From NCBI RefSeq assembly GCF_004804355.1, contig NZ_SRWZ01000003.1, forward strand, positions 372,001 through 436,000: 64,000 nucleotides of DNA, read 5' to 3'. Position numbers and translations under genes: made by a program. Position 1 is the first letter of the stretch. The number at the start of each line of letters is the position of its first letter. Source of the stretch: Cognatitamlana onchidii. GTDB lineage: Bacteria > Bacteroidota > Bacteroidia > Flavobacteriales > Flavobacteriaceae. This document shows, in pieces, positions 25,667 through 32,411 of the stretch. The notes beneath the pieces were generated by a model. The model was not told the origin of the DNA and did not search any database. It was given only the letters and a program-made list of their open reading frames with translations.

Positions 25667-26458
25667 TTATAATGTTTTTCTTAGAACTTTTTTAAATACC
25701 ATTCCAAAAGATTTTGTGTTAAGTTTTCGGGAGAAGAGAAATTTTCCGCTAGAAAAAAGAAATTTATTTACACCACCAGGAATAACGACACGTTTTTTGC
25801 CTAAAGCCTTAAGTGCTTCTGTAGCTACAAAAGATGGTTCTAAAGGTTTAAATGGCGTTCCTTCAAAATCATAAACACTAGCTAAATCTGTTGCTGTAAA
25901 ACCAGGTGTTACTGCTAAAACATCAATATTATGTTTGCTAAATTCTGCTGAAATACCTTCGGAAAAAATCAGGTTATATGACTTTGTTGCGGCATAATTT
26001 GATATGTAAGGCACGCCTTGAAAAGCCACAATCGAGGACATGTTTATAATTCCACCTCTTTTTCTAGTTACCATTTTGGACCCAAAATGATGTATTAATT
26101 GTAGAGGCGCCTTCACATTTAAATCTATAGTATTTATGTGCTCTTCTGATGTGACACTTAAAAAGTCATTAGAATCTTCACGACCAGCATTGTTAATAAG
26201 CAACCCTACTTCAAGGTCTTCAGTAAACTGTAAAACATTAATAATGTCGTCATGATTTGTTAAATTGGCTACAACCACTCTAGCGCTAATATTAAACTGC
26301 TTTTCTAAGCTGCTCGTTAATTGATTTAACTTGTTCTCATTTCTTGCAACGATTACTAGATTAAAACCTGCAGAAGCTGTTTTTTCTGCAAAGGCTTTAC
26401 CTATTCCAGACGAAGCCCCAGTTATTAGAGCCCATGGTCCATATTTTTTTGTATTCAT
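25667..26458 (-). CDS. Short-chain dehydrogenase/reductase
   Basis: A 263-residue NAD(P)-dependent oxidoreductase with the classical SDR set: cofactor motif TGASSGIGKAF near residue 14, NNAG near 90, catalytic Ser in NMSSIVAF near 140, and the YAATK pair near 155. Family size is normal. I place the start at the ATG 26456-26458 (MNTKKYGPW), because the upstream frame to 26488 runs through the palindromic MarR site. The substrate is unknown; in this operon it may modify the compound exported by the MMPL system. Confidence 0.88.
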   Translation of the reverse strand: MNTKKYGPWALITGASSGIGKAFAEKTASAGFNLVIVARNENKLNQLTSSLEKQFNISARVVVANLTNHDDIINVLQFTEDLEVGLLINNAGREDSNDFLSVTSEEHINTIDLNVKAPLQLIHHFGSKMVTRKRGGIINMSSIVAFQGVPYISNYAATKSYNLIFSEGISAEFSKHNIDVLAVTPGFTATDLASVYDFEGTPFKPLEPSFVATEALKALGKKRVVIPGGVNKFLFSSGKFLFSRKLNTKSFGMVFKKVLRKTL

Positions 26459-26470
26459 CTTTATTGATTT

Positions 26471-26488
26471 ATGTTGTATATACAACAT
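26471..26488 (-). promoter_or_regulatory. 18-bp perfect palindrome, probable MarR operator 1
   Basis: ATGTTGTATATACAACAT is a perfect palindrome in the gap between marR and the SDR gene. Nearly the same site is found upstream of marR (26945-26960). It lies 13 nt upstream of the SDR start codon. Confidence 0.7.
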
Positions 26489-26504
26489 TTAGATTAAATT
26501 TTTT

Positions 26505-26906
26505 TTAATTTAGTCTTTGTTCTAAAGTCTTTAAACCCGATAAGCCTTCTTCCCCGAGAGTATCACATAGATTAGTCATTAGTGATTCCCAAATCGGTAA
26601 AATTTGTCTTAATAGTACTTCTCCCTGCTTAGTCATTTCTATTTCTGGTCGGTAAGCCATGGTACGTGATACCACTCCCCTGTTCTCCAACAATTTTATA
26701 TTTCTACTCACAGTAGAGCGTTCTAGAAAAAGCGTTTCACCTATTTTGCCTTGTTCCGTTTTCCCTAACTTAGACAATGCAAACAAAATACTCAACTGAC
26801 TTTCAGTAATATCAAAATCCTTGAGCATTATTCTAAATTCGTTATCTACAATGCGTGATAAACATCTTAGCCTATTTCCAATACATTGTGTTACGTCAAA
26901 CTTCAT
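26505..26906 (-). CDS. MarR-family transcriptional regulator
   Basis: A 133-residue winged-helix protein with the MarR pattern: DITESQLSILFALSKLGKTEQGKIGETLFLERSTVSRNIKLLENRGVVSR, then the wing and a C-terminal dimer helix. MarR proteins usually repress neighbouring genes and release DNA upon binding small aromatic or lipophilic ligands. Two copies of the palindrome TGTTGyATATACAACA flank this gene, one just upstream of its own promoter and one before the SDR gene, strongly suggesting autoregulation and control of the envelope operon. Confidence 0.9.
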   Translation of the reverse strand: MKFDVTQCIGNRLRCLSRIVDNEFRIMLKDFDITESQLSILFALSKLGKTEQGKIGETLFLERSTVSRNIKLLENRGVVSRTMAYRPEIEMTKQGEVLLRQILPIWESLMTNLCDTLGEEGLSGLKTLEQRLN

Positions 26907-26928
26907 TCTATTTGTTTAAATGATGCTA

Positions 26929-26962
26929 CAAATATATAAAAATATGTTGCATATACAACATA
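26929..26962 (-). promoter_or_regulatory. marR promoter and operator 2
   Basis: On the minus strand a -7 element TATATTTG (plus 26929-26936) lies 22 nt before the marR start. Immediately upstream stands TGTTGCATATACAACA (26945-26960), almost the same palindrome as operator 1 and with longer flanking symmetry TATGTTG/CAACATA. A repressor here would cover the space between -33 and -7. The site is shared with the divergent DUF1905 gene. Confidence 0.65.
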
Positions 26963-26991
26963 AATTATTATTTTTACTTAAAATTGAGCAA

Positions 26992-27291
26992 ATGCAAGCT
27001 AAAATTAATTATAAGTTTTCTGCCAATTTGTGGAAAGATACATCATCTGGAGGATGGGTTTTTGTCTCATTACCTAAAAATATCTCAAAGGAAATTAGAG
27101 ACAACCTTAAATGGCAAGAAGAAGGATGGGGACGCATGAAAGCTTCTGCATCAATCAAGAATGTTGAGTGGGACACGGCAATTTGGTTCGATACCAAAAC
27201 GGATACCTATTTATTACCAGTTAAGGCTGTAATAAGAAAAAAGGCCCATTTAGAATTAAACGATTTGATTAATGTAAGCATTTCGATATGA
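26992..27291 (+). CDS. DUF1905 domain protein
   Basis: A 99-residue protein with the DUF1905 pattern: INYKFSANLWKDTSSGGWVFVSLP, then WGRMKASASI and FDTKTDTYLLPVKAVIRKKAHL. DUF1905 is a small beta-rich domain of unknown function often found alone or before a YdeI-type domain. I chose the ATG at 26992 because the longer frame from 26920 includes the palindrome and marR promoter. It is divergent from marR and overlaps the start of the following Crp/Fnr gene (ATGA). Confidence 0.78.
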   Translation: MQAKINYKFSANLWKDTSSGGWVFVSLPKNISKEIRDNLKWQEEGWGRMKASASIKNVEWDTAIWFDTKTDTYLLPVKAVIRKKAHLELNDLINVSISI

Positions 27292-27863
27292 TGAAGCATA
27301 AATTAAAAGCATATTTTGATAAATATGTCAATCTTTCTGATGACGAATTAGAACTCATATTTGAAAAATTAGAAGTTGTTCAATTTAATAAAAAAGATTT
27401 TCTATTAACAGCAGGCGCAGTATGTAATAGTAAATATTTTATTCTTGAAGGTCTTATAAGAGTTTATGAGATTACTAGCAATGGTAATGAAACCATAACG
27501 CAGTTTGGCGTAGAACATTGGTGGATTACTAATTTAGATAGCTTTATAAATAAAACACCTTCAAGGCTTTCAATACAAGCGCTTGAAAAAACAGTTGTGT
27601 TTGCTGTAACTAAAACAAACTTAGATTATTTATATAGAGCTGTCCCAAAACTAGAAAGAGCTTTTAGGATTATTACAGAAAATATGTTGATTGCCATTCA
27701 AAGAAAAGATGAAGTTTATATGAAAAAAACAAGTAAGGAACGCTACTTTAATTTGGTGAAATCTATTCCAAACTTTGCACAAAGAGTCCCACAATATATG
27801 ATAGCTTCTTACCTAAATATTACGCCCGAATATTTAAGTGAAATTAGAAAAAACAACTCATAA
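27288..27863 (+). CDS. Crp/Fnr-family regulator
   Basis: A 191-residue protein with a cyclic-nucleotide-binding-like N-terminal barrel (FNKKDFLLTAGAVCNSKYFILEGLIRVYE) and a C-terminal HTH (VPQYMIASYLNITPEYLSEIRK). No Fnr-type cluster of four N-terminal Cys is present. Such regulators are abundant in Flavobacteriaceae, commonly with an AhpD-like gene next door, as here. A perfect palindrome stands 5 nt after its stop, at about -41 of the next gene's promoter, a classic activator position. Confidence 0.87.
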   Translation: MMKHKLKAYFDKYVNLSDDELELIFEKLEVVQFNKKDFLLTAGAVCNSKYFILEGLIRVYEITSNGNETITQFGVEHWWITNLDSFINKTPSRLSIQALEKTVVFAVTKTNLDYLYRAVPKLERAFRIITENMLIAIQRKDEVYMKKTSKERYFNLVKSIPNFAQRVPQYMIASYLNITPEYLSEIRKNNS

Positions 27864-27868
27864 CATAT

Positions 27869-27915
27869 TTCTTAAGATAGCTTAAGAAGAATAGAAAATT
27901 ACATCGATAGTTTTG
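27869..27915 (+). promoter_or_regulatory. Crp-type palindrome at about -41 and promoter of the AhpD-like gene
   Basis: TTCTTAAG-ATAG-CTTAAGAA (27869-27888) is a perfect 8+4+8 inverted repeat. A -7 element TAGTTTTG follows at 27908-27915. With a start site near 27920 the palindrome is centred at about -41, as in class II Crp/Fnr activation. Confidence 0.6.
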
Positions 27916-27942
27916 TGTTCTAATTTAAAAACAATACATATT

Positions 27943-28404
27943 ATGGAACGAATTTCTTATAAAGACATTCCCAAAGGGATGTTTGAAAATTTATTGAGTG
28001 TAGAAAGTTTTATTAATAACTCGACTCTAGAAATGCACTTACTCGAAATTATAAGATTAAGAGTGGGACAAATAAATGGATGTGCATATTGTGTGGATAT
28101 GCACCACAAAGAATTGAAAGAATTAAATGAAACAGACCTAAGGTTGTCTTCACTTTGTGTATGGGAAGCTACTCCATACTTTACAGACAAAGAAAGAGCT
28201 GTTTTAGAGTTTACAGATAGGTTAACTACATTAAACGGTAAACCCATTTCGAATGATATTTTTAACCGACTTTTAGAATTCTTTACCAAGGAAGAAATAA
28301 GCTATTTAACTCTAGCCATTTCGCAAATTAATACTTGGACTAGATTAATGAAAACTTTCAGATTTACTCCAGGGAATTATTCTGTAAAGACTAAAAAGCC
28401 ATGA
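27943..28404 (+). CDS. Carboxymuconolactone decarboxylase/AhpD-like family protein
   Basis: A 153-residue helical protein with the AhpD redox motif INGCAYCVDMHHKEL near residue 45 (CxxC followed by His). AhpD-type proteins reduce peroxidase partners or alkyl hydroperoxides through the disulfide. The ATG at 27943 is used; the upstream frame to 27913 overlaps the promoter. The gene stands behind the Crp/Fnr gene and ends in a strong terminator, so it is a one-gene unit likely controlled by that regulator. Confidence 0.86.
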   Translation: MERISYKDIPKGMFENLLSVESFINNSTLEMHLLEIIRLRVGQINGCAYCVDMHHKELKELNETDLRLSSLCVWEATPYFTDKERAVLEFTDRLTTLNGKPISNDIFNRLLEFFTKEEISYLTLAISQINTWTRLMKTFRFTPGNYSVKTKKP

Positions 28405-28418
28405 AATAAATCAATAAG

Positions 28419-28452
28419 AAAAGCATAAGCGCATTGAGCTTATGCTTTTTTA
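28419..28452 (+). terminator. Strong intrinsic terminator after the AhpD-like gene
   Basis: A perfect 12-bp stem AAAAGCATAAGC/GCTTATGCTTTT (28419-28430 with 28438-28449) with a 7-nt loop is followed by more T residues. Confidence 0.88.
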
Positions 28453-28494
28453 TATAATTCTTCAACACTAAAAAAATGACTTAACCCAAGTTGT

Positions 28495-28502
28495 TATATT
28501 TG
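28495..28502 (+). promoter_or_regulatory. Putative -7 element of the second Crp/Fnr gene
   Basis: TATATTTG fits TAnnTTTG and is 32 nt upstream of the TTG start at 28535. It comes directly after the preceding terminator. Confidence 0.45.
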
Positions 28503-28534
28503 GTAAAACATTACTGTAATAAATAAATTTCCCA

Positions 28535-29095
28535 TTGAAACAGTTCCTGTCATCATTTTATAGAGTTAATGAATCCACCCTAGAAGAATATCTCTCACAT
28601 TGGTCAGAATATTCAGTTCCTAAAAAATCAATAATTACTGAATGTGGTAAGATAGAGCGTTATCTATATTTTGTAAACGAAGGCATTCAAAAATCCTACT
28701 TCTTAAATGAGGAAAAGCAACATGTTATGTTTTTTGCTTACAGCCCTTCATTTAGTGGGATAGTAGAATCTTTTCTCACGCAAACACCTTCCAAATACTA
28801 TCTTGAAGCTATTACTGATAGTACGTTTTTGCGTATATCTTATGCAAAACATTGTAAATTAATAAAAGCTAATAGAGAATTAGAACATTTATTTGCAAAA
28901 ATAACGGAAACCTTTTTATCAGAGGTTATAGAAAGACATCATGAATTAATGGCTTTTAATGTTGAAACACGTTTCAAAAAATTTACGCAAAGAAGTGCGC
29001 ATCTCCTCAATATGGTTCCACAAAAAGACATCGCATCCTATCTTCGTATTGACCCAACTAATTTTAGTAAGTTGGTTAACTCAATTACTATTTAA
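28535..29095 (+). CDS. Second Crp/Fnr-family regulator
   Basis: A 186-residue regulator with an N-terminal cyclic-nucleotide-binding-like barrel (VPKKSIITECGKIERYLYFVNEGIQKSYF) and a C-terminal HTH (VPQKDIASYLRIDPTNFSKLVN). It starts with TTG; no ATG is nearby, and the protein then begins as family members usually do (KQFLSSF). It is only distantly similar to the Crp/Fnr protein encoded at 27288. It is followed by two NTF2-like secreted-protein genes that could be its targets, though nothing proves this. Confidence 0.84.
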   Translation: MKQFLSSFYRVNESTLEEYLSHWSEYSVPKKSIITECGKIERYLYFVNEGIQKSYFLNEEKQHVMFFAYSPSFSGIVESFLTQTPSKYYLEAITDSTFLRISYAKHCKLIKANRELEHLFAKITETFLSEVIERHHELMAFNVETRFKKFTQRSAHLLNMVPQKDIASYLRIDPTNFSKLVNSITI

Positions 29096-29118
29096 AATCT
29101 TGGTTTATACCAAGATTT
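29095..29118 (+). terminator. Hairpin after the second Crp/Fnr gene
   Basis: A perfect 10-bp stem AAATCTTGGT/ACCAAGATTT with a TTAT loop starts at the stop codon. Only three T end the stem, so it is a weak terminator or an mRNA stabiliser. Confidence 0.45.
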
Positions 29119-29160
29119 AGGTGATTCATTTTTAAGAGTTTTGTCTAAAACAAATTAATA

Positions 29161-29616
29161 ATGGAAATGAAATCAATGAAACAACTATTCTTAATACCAA
29201 TTTTAATGTTTAGCCTTAATTCTTTAGCTCAAAAAAATGAAACCATGACAAATCAAGACATTGTAATCAAGTTCTTAAATGGGTTTAATAACCCTACACA
29301 AATTAAAGCTTCATTAGACTTGTTAGCAGAGGATTATAAATTTAAAAATCCAATGATTCAGTTAAATTCTAAAACAGAATTTATCGCATTGGCTAAAGAA
29401 ATTGGTGCTGTAGTAACTGGTATAAATATTACAAATATCATTGAAAACTCTGATTGGGTAGCCACATTTTATATTTTCAAATCATCTATACCTGGATTAG
29501 AATCAAACTTAGCTTCAGAATGGTTTAGACTTGAAAATGGAATTATTAAAGAATCTCACTTAATTTATGACACTTCTGAATGGCGAAAATTTTATAAGCA
29601 GATGAAAAGTAAATAA
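29161..29616 (+). CDS. NTF2-like (SnoaL-type) secreted protein
   Basis: A 151-residue protein with a signal peptide (LFLIPILMFSLNSLAQ). The NTF2-like cone fold is suggested by IVIKFLNGFNNP, LLAEDYKFKNPMIQLNSKTEFIAL and WFRLENGIIKESHLIYD. This fold serves many roles, from isomerases to binding proteins, so function is open. Another NTF2-like gene follows after about 130 nt, with little sequence similarity between them. Confidence 0.7.
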   Translation: MEMKSMKQLFLIPILMFSLNSLAQKNETMTNQDIVIKFLNGFNNPTQIKASLDLLAEDYKFKNPMIQLNSKTEFIALAKEIGAVVTGINITNIIENSDWVATFYIFKSSIPGLESNLASEWFRLENGIIKESHLIYDTSEWRKFYKQMKSK

Positions 29617-29750
29617 ACTATTGCCATATAACCATTAAGCTTTCTAAAGAAAACGCATTTTTTCAGAATAATTTAAGATCTACTGTAACAGCCATCTCTG
29701 GGTTGTGTCTAAATCATAAAGCAAGTACATATTTAATAAAAACAAAATTT

Positions 29751-30236
29751 ATGACTTACAAAATGCAATCAAAATTATTAATCCTCATACTTTTCTGTAT
29801 GACTTCAATCAGTATTAAAGCACAAACAAGTAAAACAAAAAAAATGACAGTAGAACAACAAAACGTATTAAACACAATCCAAAGAATGACAAAAGCCTTT
29901 GAAAATAAAGATATTGACAAGGTTATATCTTGTTATGAATCCAATTCGGTCGTGGTCTTTGAGCCCGAATTACCCGTGTCTAACACTAATACTTTAAGAG
30001 AAATGTTTACAGGAATGTCGCAAGTAAATCCTGTTTTCACATACAGTGGTCACGAAGTATTTATCGCTGGAGACATTGCTACTCATATAGCTCCTTGGGA
30101 AATGACCGCGAAAACACAAGACGGAACTCAAATCAAACAAAGTGGTCTTTCTATTGCCGTACTAAGAAAACAAAAAAGTGGAGAATGGTTACTGGTCATA
30201 GATAATCCGCACGGACAATTCTTAATGAAAAAGTAA
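29751..30236 (+). CDS. NTF2-like/DUF4440-type secreted protein
   Basis: A 161-residue protein with a signal peptide (LLILILFCMTSISIKAQ). It has an NTF2-like fold: VLNTIQRMTKAFENKDIDKVISCYESNSVVVFEPE, then THIAPWEMTAK and SGEWLLVIDNPHG at the end. The last segment is typical of YybH/DUF4440-like relatives. The ATG at 29751 puts the signal peptide at the N-terminus; the frame upstream (29703) would precede it with 16 polar residues. A strong terminator follows directly. Confidence 0.75.
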   Translation: MTYKMQSKLLILILFCMTSISIKAQTSKTKKMTVEQQNVLNTIQRMTKAFENKDIDKVISCYESNSVVVFEPELPVSNTNTLREMFTGMSQVNPVFTYSGHEVFIAGDIATHIAPWEMTAKTQDGTQIKQSGLSIAVLRKQKSGEWLLVIDNPHGQFLMKK

Positions 30237-30242
30237 CAACCT

Positions 30243-30282
30243 AAAATAGCATTTTGCCTAAATACCACAAAATGCTATTTTT
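30243..30282 (+). terminator. Strong intrinsic terminator between the NTF2-like gene and the ECF sigma gene
   Basis: A perfect 14-bp stem AAAATAGCATTTTG/CAAAATGCTATTTT (30243-30256 with 30268-30281) ends in five T. It stops only 11 nt before the sigma-factor ATG, so the sigma gene cannot have a long independent leader. Confidence 0.85.
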
Positions 30283-30293
30283 AACAATATAAG

Positions 30294-31163
30294 ATGACTA
30301 ATTCAATCAACATTACAACTTCAGACTCTGTTCTAATTGAACAATCTCTTTCAGGAAGTAAAAAAGCGTTGGAAAACCTTGTTAAAAAACATCAAGATTG
30401 GATATATAATATTGCATTTACTTTTCTAGGAGACAAAGATGAGGCGGCAGATTTAACCCAAGAAGTTTTAATCAAAATTATTGTAAAACTAGACTCTTTT
30501 AATAGAAAAAGTAGTTTTAGAACTTGGGTATATAGAATTGCTAAAAACCATTTTTTGAATATGAAGAGAGGTAAGTATGAAATCAATGCAACAACATTCG
30601 AACAATTTGGGCAGGGAATAGACGAATTACCAAATGAAGCGCTTTCTAATTATTCTTACGAAGTTGAAGAAAAATTATTAGTAAAAGAAGCCAAAATTAG
30701 TTGTATGAAAGGCATGTTACTATGTCTTGATAGGGAACAACGACTAATTTATATCATTGGAGAATTGTTTGAATTTACTGATGTAGTTGGAAGTGAAATA
30801 ATGGAAATTTCAAAAGAAAATTTCAGAGTTAAACTGCATAGAGCAAAAAAACAGCTTTACAATTTTATGGATAATAAATGCGGACTTATAAATAAAAATA
30901 ACCCTTGTCGCTGCGCACGAAAAACAGCAGGTTTTATAAAAATGGGATTTGTCGACCCAATAAACTTACATTTTCAAAAGAATACTATTAACAGTATAGA
31001 CAAGGTAATTGATAAAAAAATAGCAACTTATAAAGGTCAAATAACTTCTGAATATCAAAAATTATATCAAGAACATCCATTTTTACAAAGTCCAGACAAG
31101 TTAGACTCTATAAGGAAATTATTATCTTCAAAAATTGTAAATAAAACATTTAATTTCGATTAA
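30294..31163 (+). CDS. ECF-type sigma-70 factor with a Cys-containing C-terminal extension
   Basis: A 289-residue sigma factor. Region 2 (about 18-85) shows IYNIAFTFLGDKDEAADLTQEVLIKI and SSFRTWVYRIAKNHFLNMKR. Region 4 (about 130-190) ends RVKLHRAKKQLYNFM. Unlike ordinary ECF proteins of about 190 residues it continues for about 95 residues with CGLINKNNPCRCARKTAGF and a charged helical tail; a CxC-type extension like this may act as built-in regulation. No anti-sigma gene is adjacent. The target promoters are unknown. Confidence 0.83.
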   Translation: MTNSINITTSDSVLIEQSLSGSKKALENLVKKHQDWIYNIAFTFLGDKDEAADLTQEVLIKIIVKLDSFNRKSSFRTWVYRIAKNHFLNMKRGKYEINATTFEQFGQGIDELPNEALSNYSYEVEEKLLVKEAKISCMKGMLLCLDREQRLIYIIGELFEFTDVVGSEIMEISKENFRVKLHRAKKQLYNFMDNKCGLINKNNPCRCARKTAGFIKMGFVDPINLHFQKNTINSIDKVIDKKIATYKGQITSEYQKLYQEHPFLQSPDKLDSIRKLLSSKIVNKTFNFD

Positions 31164-31306
31164 CAAAAACAGAATCTCAGCTAAAAAAATCAAAAATAAA
31201 ACAGAAGGAATTATTACAGTGTAAAAACTTCTATACGATTTCTCTCTTTGCTCTATGGTTAATTATTAGATTTATGAAGCGTCAATCAATAAGAGGAAAA
31301 AAACTC

Positions 31307-31972
31307 TTAAACTAACCCGAATTCCTTAGCCTTATCTGTAAGTTCTTTTAAGTTAGAGACTTCTAATTTCTTCATTAAGTTAAATCGATGTACCTCTGCT
31401 GTACGTTTACTAATTTGAAGTTCGTCGGCAATATCCTTATTATTTTTGAGTTCCAAAACCAAACCTAAAATCTGTTTTTCACGCTTGGTGAGCTTAAATG
31501 GTGCCTCTTTAGGTGCAGGCTTAGCTGCTACAACCGTGTTAGTATTACCGTTTACAAAGTTATTCATGATAATTGCAGAAACATCTCCTGTAAAATACTT
31601 ACCCCCAGATGCTACTTTATTTAAGGCCTTTAAGAATTCTTCTTTACTGGCGCCTTTTAACAAGTACCCATCGGCACCTGCTTGAATGGCTTGTACTACG
31701 TACTCTTCAGAATCATGCATAGACAACACCAAGGTTTTCACTTCAGAACCAGTTCTGTTTATTTCTCCAACGACTTCAATCCCTGTCATTTCAGGCATTC
31801 TTATGTCTACAATCAATACTTGGGGTTTGCTTTTCTTTATAACTTCTAGAGCTTCTCTACCGTTTGAGGCCTCATCAATAACCTGTATACCTTCTTGATC
31901 TTCTAAAAGCGCTCTAATGCCATCACGCACCAATACGTGATCATCCGCCAATACAACATTAATTTTATTCAT
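31307..31972 (-). CDS. NarL/FixJ-family response regulator
   Basis: A 221-residue two-component regulator. The receiver domain (1-about 120) has the acidic pair in LADDHVLVRDG, the phospho-acceptor Asp in VLIVDIRMPEMTG near residue 56 and the switch Lys in GYLLKGASKEEF. The LuxR-type HTH (about 155-215) shows LTKREKQILGLVLE and KRTAEVHRFNLMKKL. It lies in one direction with a NarX-like kinase and RidA, downstream of nirBD, and is the likely binder of the 7-2-7 palindromes upstream of narK and nirB. Confidence 0.92.
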   Translation of the reverse strand: MNKINVVLADDHVLVRDGIRALLEDQEGIQVIDEASNGREALEVIKKSKPQVLIVDIRMPEMTGIEVVGEINRTGSEVKTLVLSMHDSEEYVVQAIQAGADGYLLKGASKEEFLKALNKVASGGKYFTGDVSAIIMNNFVNGNTNTVVAAKPAPKEAPFKLTKREKQILGLVLELKNNKDIADELQISKRTAEVHRFNLMKKLEVSNLKELTDKAKEFGLV

Positions 31973-31991
31973 AAGCTAGTTAATATAGCAA

Positions 31992-32022
31992 CAAAAATAA
32001 GAAATTAAGTAATACTACGTAT
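31992..32022 (-). promoter_or_regulatory. Promoter and TACGTA/TTAAGTA site before the response-regulator gene
   Basis: On the minus strand a -7 element TATTTTTG (plus 31992-31999) is preceded by ATACGTAGTATTACTTAAT (plus 32004-32022). These are the same TACGTA and TACTTAAT words as in the narK operator but in a different spacing. It suggests autoregulation. Confidence 0.45.
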
Positions 32023-32024
32023 TT

Positions 32025-32405
32025 TTAAACTTTTAAAGCGGTTACTTCAATTTCAATTTTCATCCTATCGTTGGCTAAACCGGCAGCAAACATAGTTGCT
32101 GCAGGTTTAATGGTTCCTAAGTATTTTTGAAGTACTGGCCAACATAATTCAAACTCATTGGCATTCGGTAATATATAAGTTACTCTAACTATGTCAGACA
32201 AACTTGAACCTGCTTGCTCTAGGGTAGCTTTTATATTTTCTAAGCATTGTTCTGTTTGCGCCAGAATATCATCGCTTATAGTCATAGTTTCATAATTATA
32301 TCCTGTGGTACCAGATACAAATATCCAGTCCCCTTGAATAACAGCTCTTGAATATCCTATCTTTTCTTCAAAAGTAGAACCCGAACTAATAAGTTTTCTT
32401 TCCAT
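32025..32405 (-). CDS. RidA/YjgF-family protein
   Basis: A 126-residue member of the RidA (reactive enamine/imine deaminase) family: YSRAVIQGDWIFVSGTTGY, then QTEQCLENIKATLEQAGSSLSDIVRVTYIL, and a C-terminal FAAGLANDRMKIEIEVTALK with the Arg and Glu positions used for imine binding. RidA hydrolyses 2-aminoacrylate and similar imines made by PLP enzymes. Here it sits between the kinase and regulator genes (6 nt and 52 nt away). Why a nitrate-linked two-component set would include it is unclear. Confidence 0.88.
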   Translation of the reverse strand: MERKLISSGSTFEEKIGYSRAVIQGDWIFVSGTTGYNYETMTISDDILAQTEQCLENIKATLEQAGSSLSDIVRVTYILPNANEFELCWPVLQKYLGTIKPAATMFAAGLANDRMKIEIEVTALKV

Positions 32406-32411
32406 AATTGG

